Below are positions 47,910 through 58,375 of a stretch of 64,000 nt of DNA, one piece after another; the first letter of the stretch is position 1; each line of letters starts with the position of its first letter. The position numbers and the translations under genes are program-made. The DNA lies in the NCBI GenBank assembly GCA_949358305.1, contig OX442322.1:4216001-4280000 (forward strand). Reading direction: 5' to 3'. This stretch comes from Strigamia acuminata. Taxonomy: Eukaryota > Arthropoda > Chilopoda > Geophilomorpha > Linotaeniidae. The notes beneath the pieces are model-generated. The model was not told where the DNA came from, did no database searches, and was given only the letters and a program-made list of their open reading frames with translations.

Positions 47910-50900
47910 ATGGCGGTCAAGTCGGACAATTCGATGGCGTATGTTGATAAATTAAATGGAAGAAATTATCCAACATGGGAATTCCGAGTTCGAGTGCTGC
48001 TCAGAGCAAAGGACGTGTGGAGTGCAGTTGAAACAGATGTACCAATTAAAATCATAACCGAGTCTGAGGCCGATTTTAAGACCCGTAAAGATGCGTGGAG
48101 TGCCAAGGATGTTGAAGCACTCAATATCATTTTACAAACCATTGATGCAGCCCAATTGCGACACGTGTTGAACAAGGAGACGGCAAAGCAGGCCTGGGAC
48201 GCACTGAAGGCGGACAACCAGGGCGAGCTGGAGGAACTCAAAATTCGTAAGCGTGTCGAGATTGGCCACATCAAGATGAAATCAAGTGAAACGATATCAG
48301 CGTATTTGGACCGGATGATTTCGGTTACTGAAGAATTAAACTCGATTGGATCACCCATTGCAGAGGCAGAGCTGTGTGCTCACATTTTACAAGGACTCAC
48401 CACAAGTTATGTTGCGGTGGTCACCAGCTGCGACGTAATTGGGCGAAGTAGTTTAAAATTACCGACGCTACGACGGGCGCTGCTGGCTGAGGAGTTGAGG
48501 AAGACATCACTCCCACCCGCAGTGGATGTTGGTGCTTCTTGGGTCGGTGGATTTGCAAGAGGCAACGGACGTGGATTTTCTGGGTCGCAGACCAGCCGCG
48601 GTGGCGGAAGTGGTCGCCCCGGACTTAAATGTTGGAACTGTGGCCGAGTTGGACATCGATATTCCGAGTGTCGTCAACCTGTTGATCCAGCGAAGGTTGC
48701 CGATAATCGCGTGCGCGGTCGTGGGCAATTTCGCGGACGAGGGCGAGGATCGAGTCAGCGAGCAAATGCTGTGACATCGGAATTATCGAGTTCATCGCAA
48801 CAGCCAGACGACCTTTCATACGTGGTCGATTATGCCATGAATGTGCATGAAAACTTTAATCAAGTAATGAGTGAATCAAACCCAAATGATAAAGATATGA
48901 AAGAAGAACTCACCTGGTACATGGACTCAGGTGCATCATCTCACATGGCCAATAATGTGAAGTGTTTTAGTGAATTGCAAATAGTGCCTGGTAGAGAAGT
49001 GATATTAGCTGACGGACGACAAGTACAGTCTGTTGGTGTAGGAACAGTGCTACTTTATTTTTGGATCAAGGAAAAACGTCGGATAATTAAGTTGAGTGAA
49101 GTAAACTATGTACCTTCATTGAAAACTAATTTACTTTCAGTGGGACGAATTGTGGAATTGGGTTATATTGTGAGTTTTCATGATGGGATTTGTGATGTTA
49201 ATTTGAAGAGTGGACAGATGATTTTTAGAGCGTTTAAATTCCGAGGGTTATATAAAGTGGACAATCACTCAAATATTTCTTCTGCGGGATTAACAACGAC
49301 CAAGGGACAATTACCTTTGACTAAAAATAATCACAAAGTCGTACCAAATATTCCGGGATTGCCAATTACTTTATGGCATAAAAGATTAGCTCATTTAGGA
49401 TTTAAATCGATTCGCGCAATAGTCAGCGAAGGACTGGTTAAGGGTATGCGACTAAATGCAGACAAGAACCCCGGACTATGTGATAAGTGTGTAGTTTCAA
49501 AGAAAACCCGTGACCCATTCCCTTCAACTCAACATATTACAGCCGCTGGACCGTTTCGAACGGTTCACTTATGTGGACCTATGAAAAGTGCATCTACTTT
49601 GGGGAATAGATATATTTTCACAATTGTGGATGACTTTTCGCGCGCTATTTTTACTAGATTCCTTAAACAGAAATCCGAGACAACTAACGAATTTCTTAAT
49701 TATTTGCAACTCTACGAACCCACATATGGCCGATCTTTACGAAAATTGAGGTCGGACAACGGCACTGAATTTCTGAGTTCCAAATTTCAAAGTTTGTTGC
49801 GTGAGCGAGGAATTAAGCATCAATTAACTGTCCCGTACTCAGCCCAGCAGAATGGCGCCGCCGAGCGGACAAACGGAAAGTTACTTGACGCGGCCAGGAC
49901 ACTGTTACTGGACGCAAATTTGCCTATTCGATTTTGGCAAAATGCGGTGGAAGTTGCCGCATATTCGTGTAACAGATCCCGAATGAGACGTTTTAAAGGC
50001 GAGACACCTATCGAGAGATTTACTGGACATAAACCAAATATTGCAAACATGCGAGTTTTTGGGTGTCTTGCGTACACCTGGATTCCGGCTCAGGAAAGGA
50101 CCAAGTTTGACCCCCGAGCAAGGAGAGCAATTTTTATTGGCTATCCATTTCAATCGGCAGGTTGGCGGTTCTTTGATCCCAGCAGGAATAAATATTTTGT
50201 TGCACGTGATGTCAAGTTTGATGAGCAAACTCAGGGATCAAAGCTGTTATTGAAGGAATCAAGAGACGCATTGGACCGAACCGAGCCGGATCCATCATTG
50301 GAGTGTTGTGGTCGAGATGAGGAAGCTTTAGTGGAGTGCAATGATCTACCTTCCCCACCCCCACAGCCTCCTCCACCTGATATTATGCAACCGAGCGCAG
50401 CAGGACCGGTACGACGCAATCCAGTAAGGGCATGTAGATTACCCGCCCATCTCATTCCATATGATGCGACAGATTGGCGTCGACACCGTAGAGTTAGGTT
50501 TTCATCTGGAGACACACCCGCAGCGCACCTAAATAAAGTTGAAATGGCAGATGAAGTGATTGTGCCGAGAAATTATAAGCAAGCTATGGCATCAGCGCAA
50601 GCCGACAAATGGCAGCAAGCCATGGAATCGAAACTGAAGTCTCAGCGGGAACAGGACACTTGGGACATAGTTGACCGTCCTGTTGGAAAGAAAGTTGTCG
50701 GTTCTCGCTGGATCTATTCGCTGAAGACCGATCAGAAGGGGAATATTGTAAAATACAAGGCAAGATTAATAGCCCAAGGTTATAATGTTTTCAAAGGCGT
50801 GGATTACAATGAGTCGTACTCCCACGTGGTGCGAAAGGCGACAATACGCATTTTAATGGCATTGGCAGCCCGACACGGATTAAGAGTGCGACATCATGAC

Positions 50901-52124
50901 GTGGAGACAGCATATTTACATGCACTGCTCAAAGAGACAGTTTTTATGGAGTTACCCGAGGGCACTGACCTCGGTCCGGACAAGGTGTGCCTGCTCAAGA
51001 AAGCCATATATGGCCTTCCTCAGGCTGGCCGAGCATGGAACATCACACTGGAAAAGGAACTATTAAAGTCAGGATTTGTGAAACATCCAACCGAACAATG
51101 TGTATATTTGTATTTTCTGGGAACGTCAATAATTATTTTAGCAACGTATGTTGACGACTTACTAACGTTGGACAATGACCCAAAGTTGTTGAGTAAGTTA
51201 ATGACAAAGATTCGTCAGCGTATTCGAGTCATTGATCTGGGGAAGATTGAAACCTTACTAGGTATCCACATTGATCAAGACTTGAATAAAAGTACAATTA
51301 CATTGGACCAAACCAAGTATATTAGAGAGTTAGGCGAACGTTTTGGACTTACTGGGTCAAGAACATTTAATACACCGATGGACCCATCTCAGAGATTAGA
51401 ACTTCCGGGTTATTTATTGGGACCAGATGCCAAAGATAAGCCTTATCGGGAACTGATGGGAGCATTACTCTATTTAGCTCAAGGAACAAGACCCGATATT
51501 GCATTTCCGGTTTCTTTCCTGTCTCAATGGCTCAACCAACCCCGTGAAGCACATTGGATCTCTGCGAAACGGATTTTGAGGTATTTGCTGGGTACAGCGA
51601 ATTACAGACTCACTTATACCGGGACGAAGGCGGACTTAACCACATATACAGACGCTTCTTGGAACACATGTGGCAAAGACTCTAAATCGTTTGCCGGATT
51701 TGTGGTGTTGTTGAATAACACTGCAATTACGTGGCAAGCCAAAAAGCAAAGCTTAGTCTGCTTATCGACTTGTGAAGCAGAGTTTACAGCGATGGTTGAG
51801 GCTAGTAAGGAACTTAAATGGATCCGAAACATAACTGAGGATATGCGATTTACAGTTAACGACCATCAACTCGTTATTTATTGCGACAATCAACCCGCCA
51901 TAGATTTGACTAAAAATCCCAACTTTCACGCGAGAACGAAACATTTCAATCGAAGAGTTTCATTTGTGCGACAGGACTTGAAGAAGGGATTTTATGAGCT
52001 GACATATATATCAACGGACAGAATGTTGGCTGATATGATGACTAAAGCGATAGGGCCCGAAAAGTTGAAACATGCATGTGAACAAATTGGATTAGTTGAC
52101 TTTACAGAAAGTTTGGAGAATTAG
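47910..52124 (+). CDS. gag-pol: copia D Gag-Pol polyprotein (1404 aa), first integrase Asp missing
   Basis: ATG 47910 (MAVKSDNSMAYV) is preferred over the upstream TTG. Order: Gag (LNGRNYPTWEFRVRVLL), zinc knuckle (CWNCGRVGHRYSEC) near residue 245, retropepsin (WYMDSGASSHMA), pre-integrase LWHKRLAHLGF, integrase with Asp in LRSDNGTEF and Glu in QQNGAAERTN, RT (KYKARLIAQGYN, YVDDLLTLDN) and RNase H (YTDASWNT, STCEAEFTAM, CDNQPAI). At the first integrase Asp, related elements read H-x-D-(I/V/L)-x-GP, but this one reads TVHLCGPM, so two residues including the Asp are absent. The frame is otherwise uninterrupted. Confidence 0.93.
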   Translation: MAVKSDNSMAYVDKLNGRNYPTWEFRVRVLLRAKDVWSAVETDVPIKIITESEADFKTRKDAWSAKDVEALNIILQTIDAAQLRHVLNKETAKQAWDALKADNQGELEELKIRKRVEIGHIKMKSSETISAYLDRMISVTEELNSIGSPIAEAELCAHILQGLTTSYVAVVTSCDVIGRSSLKLPTLRRALLAEELRKTSLPPAVDVGASWVGGFARGNGRGFSGSQTSRGGGSGRPGLKCWNCGRVGHRYSECRQPVDPAKVADNRVRGRGQFRGRGRGSSQRANAVTSELSSSSQQPDDLSYVVDYAMNVHENFNQVMSESNPNDKDMKEELTWYMDSGASSHMANNVKCFSELQIVPGREVILADGRQVQSVGVGTVLLYFWIKEKRRIIKLSEVNYVPSLKTNLLSVGRIVELGYIVSFHDGICDVNLKSGQMIFRAFKFRGLYKVDNHSNISSAGLTTTKGQLPLTKNNHKVVPNIPGLPITLWHKRLAHLGFKSIRAIVSEGLVKGMRLNADKNPGLCDKCVVSKKTRDPFPSTQHITAAGPFRTVHLCGPMKSASTLGNRYIFTIVDDFSRAIFTRFLKQKSETTNEFLNYLQLYEPTYGRSLRKLRSDNGTEFLSSKFQSLLRERGIKHQLTVPYSAQQNGAAERTNGKLLDAARTLLLDANLPIRFWQNAVEVAAYSCNRSRMRRFKGETPIERFTGHKPNIANMRVFGCLAYTWIPAQERTKFDPRARRAIFIGYPFQSAGWRFFDPSRNKYFVARDVKFDEQTQGSKLLLKESRDALDRTEPDPSLECCGRDEEALVECNDLPSPPPQPPPPDIMQPSAAGPVRRNPVRACRLPAHLIPYDATDWRRHRRVRFSSGDTPAAHLNKVEMADEVIVPRNYKQAMASAQADKWQQAMESKLKSQREQDTWDIVDRPVGKKVVGSRWIYSLKTDQKGNIVKYKARLIAQGYNVFKGVDYNESYSHVVRKATIRILMALAARHGLRVRHHDVETAYLHALLKETVFMELPEGTDLGPDKVCLLKKAIYGLPQAGRAWNITLEKELLKSGFVKHPTEQCVYLYFLGTSIIILATYVDDLLTLDNDPKLLSKLMTKIRQRIRVIDLGKIETLLGIHIDQDLNKSTITLDQTKYIRELGERFGLTGSRTFNTPMDPSQRLELPGYLLGPDAKDKPYRELMGALLYLAQGTRPDIAFPVSFLSQWLNQPREAHWISAKRILRYLLGTANYRLTYTGTKADLTTYTDASWNTCGKDSKSFAGFVVLLNNTAITWQAKKQSLVCLSTCEAEFTAMVEASKELKWIRNITEDMRFTVNDHQLVIYCDNQPAIDLTKNPNFHARTKHFNRRVSFVRQDLKKGFYELTYISTDRMLADMMTKAIGPEKLKHACEQIGLVDFTESLEN

Positions 52125-52161
52125 AAATTGTGAATTTTGATAAATCCAATATGGGAGGATA

Positions 52162-52314
52162 TGTTGGTTAATTGGTTTATAATTAGTTTTGTAACTATGG
52201 ATACTAAATTGTATTGTAAGAGAAATAAAACAATGATCACTGAGTGAATGTTAAAATGGAAGACTTGTACATTTAATTTCATAATCGTGCCTAAATTTGG
52301 ACTGAATCACAACA
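52162..52314 (+). repeat. copia D 3' LTR (153 bp)
   Basis: Same as 47589-47741 on reading; followed by GACAC and the rest of copia A pol. Confidence 0.95.
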
Positions 52315-55036
52315 GACACTATCGGGAAATAGGTATTTCCTAACCATAACCGACGATTATTCGCGCTACTCCACCGTCTATTTGATGAAGAAAAAGGACG
52401 AAGTTTTCGACTTGTTCTGCAAACACGTGAAACGGATTGAACGACTATTAGGAAAGTCGATCCTTGCAATCAGAACAGACAATGGGATGGAGTTCTGTTC
52501 CAACAAATTTGGGCAATACTTGGAAGAACAAGGGATCAGTCACGAGAGGACAAACGCGTATACCCCTGCCCAGAATGGAGTTTCGGAGAGATTAAACCAA
52601 ACACTAGCCAATGGGATGCGTGCACTTGTCTACGATGCGGGTTTGGAACATCGTTTCTGGGGAGAAGCCATCTTAACCTTCAATTATCTCAGAAACAGGA
52701 TAGCCAAATTAAAGTCAGACAAGACGCCGATGGAGCTTTACTACGGCCGTAAGCCATCTTTGCGCCACCTAAGGAAATTTGGAAGTTTGTGAATTGTTCA
52801 AAAGCAAGTTCGAGATGGAAAGATTGATAACAAAGGGATACATGGAATAATGCTCGGCTATTCCAGGATCACGAAGGGTTACAGAGTTTGGCTGCCGGAA
52901 TTTTCTAAAGTCATTGAAACCAGCAATGTCAAGTTCGTGGAAAGCATGCGCGGAGTTGAAGGCGTGCTGGGCCTACCGGACAAATATATTACGTATATCG
53001 ACAGTTTGGACGACAATCTGGACAATAATGACCGACAGTATTATTCCGATGAGGACGTGAGGCCACCGCAGGCTCCGCCGCAACCAATTATGAAGAGAGA
53101 AAAGGAAGAATTACCTCAACTGAAACTCAAGTTTAGACTACCTGAAGAAAAGCTACGAGCTAGGACTGTGCCACAAGCGACAGCAGAAGTGCAGAATCCT
53201 GCTCGCACTATACCTCCACTAGTTTGGAAGAAGACGGAAAAGATTAGGCCAACTGGACAAAAGGACGTTGAATACACGATTGAGGGCTACGACAAACCCA
53301 AGTTACGTTCAATTCCAGACGTAAAACGTTATTTTGCTGAACATAATCTTCGAGTGCCAGAGCATCTTTTCGAGGACAAGAGGAAAAAGAAACCTTCTGA
53401 GTCAAATACGACAGCAGACGATTTGAGCTTTGATTTGGAGGCAAATCATCTCGAAGTTCATATTCCTCTCCGATACGAAGAGATAGCGAATTTACCAGAG
53501 AAGAACGAGTGGCGCCAAGCGATGGACGACGTAATCGGCACAATGCACGAACGAGAAGTTTGGGAGTTGGTTCCACCACCGCCTGACACCAAGATAGTTG
53601 GATGCAAGTGGATTTATACCACCAAACCAAACGAGAAAGGAGAAATCGCACGCTACAAAGCAAGACTCGTCGCACAAGGCTTTTCGCAAGTATATGGCAA
53701 ATCTTACGAGGAGACTTTCTCGCCCGTAGTGGACTTCTCCATCGTACGCTTCATGTTTACGCTACTTGTTTGCATGCTGAAGTGGTCCTACGTTCAAGCA
53801 GATGTTAAGTGTGCTTATCTCTACGCGAAGCTGCACAAGGTTGTTTACATGCGTCAGCCAAAGGGATTTATTTGTGAAGGCAAAGAAAATTACGTGTGCA
53901 GACTCCTTCGTGCGATTTACGAACTACATCAATCCGATAGAGAATGGGGCTTGGAGTTGGAGGAGACTTTGTTGAAGCTCGGCCTGCAGCATGTGAACTG
54001 GTGCAATTGCGTTTACAAGTACGGATCCGTTGCGTATTTGATCGTGTACGTGGACGATATCGTCGTTTTTGGTAAACATCATGAGGATGCGATCAACGTG
54101 CTCAACATGATCAAGACGCAATTTGACTTAGTTATTCTAGGACAAACAAAGAAACTACTGGGAGTCGAATTTTACTCCTACAAACAGCAGAAGGTCCTAC
54201 ATCAACGCTCTTACATCAACAAGGTCTTGTTAAGGTTCAAGAATCATTTGGACTCGGTTAAAATTAGATCGCAATCGATGACAAAGTCGACTATTCTTAC
54301 AAAACAAGACTGCCCGAACACGATTGATGACATTAGGATCATGGAGAAAATCTCATATAGGAGTTTACTGGGTTCTTTGGCATTCATCGGATCAAGGACG
54401 AGACCTGACATGACCTATGCAATCAACATTCTAAGTCAGTTCCAATCAAACCCGGGTTGGGACCACTGGATTGCATTACTGGACCTACTCAGCTACCTGA
54501 GAACGACAAAGAATCATGGATTGATGTTATTTCCGAACAATCGGATTGAAGTCATTGGATATAGTGACTCCGATTACGCCAATAACAGAGACGATCGGAT
54601 CTCAGTTGGAGGGACTCTTGTGACGTTGGGGAACGCACCCATTTACTGGAGGACCTTCAAGCAAAGGAACGTTACACTGTCGACCATGGAGGCAGAATAT
54701 GTGGCCCTTACGGAAACTGTAAAGGACTACATCTGGATTGTAAGGGTCTTACACGAAATTGTTCCGGATTTGGCTGACAAGTTTTATCATCATGTCATGT
54801 GTGATAACATTTCAACAGTCAATTTCACCAAATCCAACGTTGAAAATCGCAAGACCAAACACATAGACATTAGATACCACTTTATTCGTGAACTCGTAAA
54901 GAAAAACAACCTCCAAATCGTACATGTAGGGACAAAATGTAATTTCGCGGATATTTTTACAAAGTCAGTGGATAAAACTGACCTTGTACAATTTTGCAAT
55001 CGTTTCCTAATTGAATTAAGTCTCTTAAGCGCCTGA
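52315..55036 (+). pseudogene. pol: copia A Pol, integrase core to RNase H, with a TGA stop
   Basis: The integrase continues (TITDDYSRYSTVY, IRTDNGMEFCS, AQNGVSERLNQ) to LRKFGSL, then TGA at 52790-52792 in place of a sense codon, probably Cys. In phase it goes on with MLGYSRITKGYRVW, an acidic/proline linker, RT (ARYKARLVAQGFS, IVYVDDIVVFG) and RNase H (YSDSDYANNRDDR, STMEAEYVAL, CDNISTV), ending at 55036 shortly before the 3' LTR. The rest of the frame is open, so the inactivation is slight here compared with 46838-47185. Confidence 0.9.
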
Positions 55037-55054
55037 TAATACGAGGGGGCCGAA

Positions 55055-55371
55055 TGTTAGAATATTACATGTATTTATCCGTTGGTGTATATATTTAGTT
55101 GCCATGTATATTTAACCATATCGTATTATCTCTGTTCGGTATATTACTTTGATTCTTGGCCGTGTAAATTCACACGGCATTTGTTTACATTTATACTTTG
55201 TATTTCACCCACAAGGTGGCACTGTATACCTTTGGGTCATGTGATTGCAGAGAATAAATTCTCACTTACTGTTTTGCTTCTGACCAGGAATGACTATGTC
55301 TTTTATTCCAACTACTAATGATTTTCTACACCACTGCAGATTTACACACAAGTTTATTGCTAAAACCAACA
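55055..55371 (+). repeat. copia A 3' LTR (317 bp)
   Basis: Differs from 12052-12368 at one visible site. Preceded by a purine-rich ACGAGGGGGC (55041-55050), followed by GATGG and gypsy A sequence. Confidence 0.93.
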
Positions 55372-55383
55372 GATGGAACAAAC

Positions 55384-55408
55384 CTTCGTCCCCCGGATCT
55401 AGTTTTTT
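55384..55408 (-). promoter_or_regulatory. -1 frameshift signal of gypsy A, hairpin split by copia A
   Basis: The slippery A AAA AAC (55408-55402) again directly precedes the gag TAG. CCGGGGGA follows 3 bases later; the matching TCCCCC arm lies at 12041-12048 on the other side of copia A. The copia A target GATGG straddles the loop and arm. Confidence 0.75.
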
Positions 55409-57225
55409 GGACTAGTAGCACTTGAATCGGCAGATTCAGGTTTGATCAAAGTCTTGACCATTTCTGCCAACGAGTTGGTCAGCGAAGTTTGTAACTTATT
55501 TTCAAAAGTATTAAGTTTCGCATCAAGTTTAGCATCCAGTGTTGCATCCAACACTTCTTGAGTTATCCACCTATTATTAGGTTGTTTAGCAGTGGGATCC
55601 ACAGTTGGGGAATTCGGAGTATTGCGTTTTTGCAACTCGTCCTAGTTGAAATTTGTTTGCGGTTTTAAATTTGTACATTCCCGACGCATATGTCCGGGCT
55701 GTTTACAGTTATAACAGACTATTTGACCACGTCTGGTCTGATCTACTACTCCATTTATTAAATAAACGGCTTCACACTCGTCGGGTATCTCCTCATCACA
55801 ATTATTAAGCTGCTCTTGTGAATCCAAGGTTAAGGATTTAACAAGCATGTCATCGAGTGACATGTTTCGCAGGAAAGCGACATTTTTTACAATGGTGAGA
55901 AAGCGTTCGCTTTCTTCTGCCTTTCCTGAAAATACAGGAATATCTGAGGGCTTCAAACAATTAGTTTGAGGGACAGTGGCGGAACTTTTTCCTGCCTGCA
56001 TCAGTTTGTGCATAGTTGAAGCAATGGACGCAAGATCCTCAGCTGTCATTCCTGCACTGCTTGGGGGACGCGAATTGTCATTTGACAATCCATTATTACT
56101 CGATTGACTAGAATTATTTTGATTAGAGCCACTGTTGGGGTTGAAATTATTCGACCCTCCTTGATTTGGTCTACTGTGGTTGTCAAAGTTCGAATAATTA
56201 TTCGAGTTGCCTTGATTCCCATAATTCGAACGATTGTTTGAATTACCCTGATTGTCAAAATTCGGACGATTGTTCGAACTTCCTTGATTACCGAAATTCG
56301 GACGGTTGTTCGAATTTTTCTGGTCGCAAAAATTCGGACGATAGTTCGAATTACCTGGTGTACCTTGATTCAAATAATTATTTGAAGTTCCTTGAGTTCC
56401 AGCAGAAGGATTATTTAGATCATTCGTATTATTGGGGTTATTCGAGTTCGGAGGAACTGAGTGACCCCCTTGCATACTAGGTGCTGGACTAGCATTGTTT
56501 ACGAATCTAGAATTTGAATCGAAACGATTGTTTGGACCTCTTGTCGCATTCATATTTGGGTTCAAATTTCCTGCGAGATTCGGACAACTATTTGATCCGT
56601 TTGGAAAGCTTGGAGTGGGGTTGGCCATATTAGGCGGACCCATATTCGCTCTGTTGAACGTATTCTCAAAATTTTCGGGATTAGTAAATCCCCTTTGTTG
56701 GTTGCGAGCGAAGTTATTCGCTCTTAATCGTTGTTGGAAAGCACGATTAAAATCTCCTGGTGTCAAATTCGGTTGAGTTTGTCTAGGAGGTTGTTGCGCA
56801 GTTTTAGTTCTATACCTAGAAATAGGCGTCGAAGGAGTGGGACTGAAATTATTTAATCTCTGGCTAGCTGGGAAATGGGGTTGCTCCGACGTAGCACGAG
56901 GCGCGTGCACAAAATCTAACACTTCTGTTAAAGATCTAAATTGGTTTGGGTTCAAACCGTGATCCTGACAAAATAGTAGACCGCCTCGGCCTAAATAAGA
57001 ACCTTCAGGAATGCATTCCTCTTCTCCAGGCGGAGTTGGTTCACGTGTAGCCCTATTTTCTCCAGATGGTCCGGCCGTTTCATTTGAAACGCCATTGTGG
57101 ACCGCGTGGTTTCCCGCTTCTTCAGTTCCATTAGGAACAGGTACAAACCCGGATAAATTCATTCCACCGGTCAAACAAGTTCTTTCCTTACCGCGGGTAT
57201 TCATGTGATGCTGGTTACTAGTCAT
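55399..57225 (-). pseudogene. gag: gypsy A Gag, with in-frame TAG and a capsid deletion
   Basis: ATG 57225 (MTSNQHHMN) opens the frame. The first half has LTEVLDFVHA and then a long Asn/Gly-rich region with repeats of the type NNRPNFGNQGS. DIPVFSGKAEESERFL matches the start of the gypsy B capsid domain, but after SLDDMLVKSL the frame jumps to a later part, so about 130 residues of capsid are deleted. The knuckle CYNCKQPGHMRREC follows. A TAG at 55642-55644 interrupts the frame after QTNFN; it continues in phase to SPKN and the stop at 55399. Confidence 0.82.
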
Positions 57226-57830
57226 AACTAAACTTAAAACCAAGAAAATTTCCTAAGTCTGAGAGATAACGATGAAGTTGCAAACGTTCAGGAGAGTCGC
57301 AAACGAAGCAGTGGTCACACTAGTTCGAATGGAAGTATGGGTACTTCGATACACCTGTCTGATTGGTCAAGTATCAACACTAGTCTCGCGAGAGTCCAAT
57401 CTCGTCCGAGATTGGTGAAAATCACCAAGTTCGTTTAACCGTAATCTTGTCAGATTCCAGTGTTATGACGTAGTCACAAAACAAAATGGATACTTTTTAA
57501 AGTATTTTAAAATATCACTGCATTTATTAACAAAAGAACGATCACTTTTATGGAATTTTAAGGTTTTAAAACTCGTAATTTCAATAGATGCGCCGAGTCG
57601 TTTGAATCGACGGCTTTTCTGCACAACACGGGTTGCTAGGCAACACAACAGCGAGAATTCTTCTTCGCTAAATTCGAATGGTATTCCATTCGTAAAATTC
57701 GATTTCAATGGCTTGAAATCATGATTTTTAACCAACATTTTAATGTAGGTCAAGTTTGTAAAATAAGGTAAACCAATTTTGAAATAAAATATAAATTTTA
57801 CTTCTTGAGAAGAATGTCAATTTTCTTTCT
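57226..57830 (-). other. gypsy A 5' leader (right border uncertain)
   Basis: AT-rich in its upstream part, with an inverted AATCTCGGACGAGATT (minus) near 57400. Neither the tRNA-Gln type primer site of gypsy B nor a TGTGA...TCACA LTR is present, so a deletion or the copia G insertion removed them or moved them right. Confidence 0.45.
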
Positions 57831-58165
57831 AATTTATTTAGGCAAATAAACTTAGGTTTAACTTGAAGTCTCAAGCAACATATATATGAAAAATATATTC
57901 TAAAATTAAAACAACTGTTAAATTCTGCAAATTGTTCACTTATTGTTTGTCGTTTTTCAGTTCCTCGCCGCTTATTCGTTCCCAAAAATCTCGGTTCACA
58001 CTTCACGTGTGGTTGGCGAGAATTATCGCACTCGTCAATTCGTTTGCCTTCCGAAATATTCGTCACGTCGACGATACGTATCGCGGCTTGCGATACGTGA
58101 ATAAACATCCGAAATTCGGAAAAAGAAAAACGTATAAATAAAAGTTTTATATTGTTCGAACTCAA

Positions 58166-58264
58166 CTAGTGTTTCTGTTTTGTTTGCTGACTCAAAACTA
58201 CTTCAAATCCTGGAATCCAGTGGCACAAAAGCAAGTTGGCAATTTTCCTCATGGGCGCCGCCAT
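58166..58264 (-). CDS. 32-codon ORF in copia G leader (possible uORF)
   Basis: ATG GCG GCG CCC ATG start and TAG stop, 32 codons, aligned with the copia A and F ORFs. Sequence after the first nine codons is quite different (for example LLLCHWIPGFEVVL). Confidence 0.33.
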   Translation of the reverse strand: MAAPMRKIANLLLCHWIPGFEVVLSQQTKQKH

Positions 58265-58363
58265 TTTGAATAATTAGAGGAAGAAATTCTAGATGACCTC
58301 TAATTGGCTCCAAATGCTTGAAAATTACTCCAAAGGATTTTCTAATGCTTTCCTGGTTATATA

Positions 58364-58375
58364 GGCCCATTACCT
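58364..58375 (-). other. copia G primer binding site, half-tRNA type (one mismatch)
   Basis: AGGTAATGGGCC adjoins the LTR and has T to A against AGGTTATGGGCC of copias A, D and F. Confidence 0.75.

Larger units (their letters stand above)
47589..52314 (+). mobile_element. copia D, young Ty1/copia-type retrotransposon (4726 bp)
   Basis: It has short 153-bp LTRs with no difference seen, TSD GACAC, half-tRNA primer site, one long open gag-pol, and a polypurine tract ATGGGAGGATA before 52162. It belongs to a different family from copia A (LTRs half as long, Gag with a different sequence). It lies in the copia A integrase. Confidence 0.94.
12052..55371 (+). mobile_element. copia A, Ty1/copia-type retrotransposon hosting the Polinton and copia D
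   Basis: It is bounded by 317-bp LTRs (12052-12368 and 55055-55371) with TSD GATGG. The LTRs differ at one site I can see (GTGTAAATGCACACGG against GTGTAAATTCACACGG). Own sequence is about 5.9 kb; the rest is the Polinton (14120-46831) and copia D (47589-52314). Gag and pol are broken by stops, so it is inactive. It landed in the loop of the gypsy A frameshift hairpin. Confidence 0.92.
9411..57830 (-). mobile_element. gypsy A, outermost retrotransposon of the nest (interrupted)
   Basis: This is a minus-strand Ty3/gypsy-type element split by copia A: gag and leader at 55372-57830, pol at 9411-12051. The 5-bp duplication GATGG (12047-12051 and 55372-55376) proves the two halves were continuous. 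Gypsy E interrupts pol at 9410/9411, so the integrase, ORF3 and 3' LTR should lie left of the window. The 5' LTR and primer site are not seen; the right boundary near 57830, where copia G leader begins, is uncertain. Confidence 0.8.
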
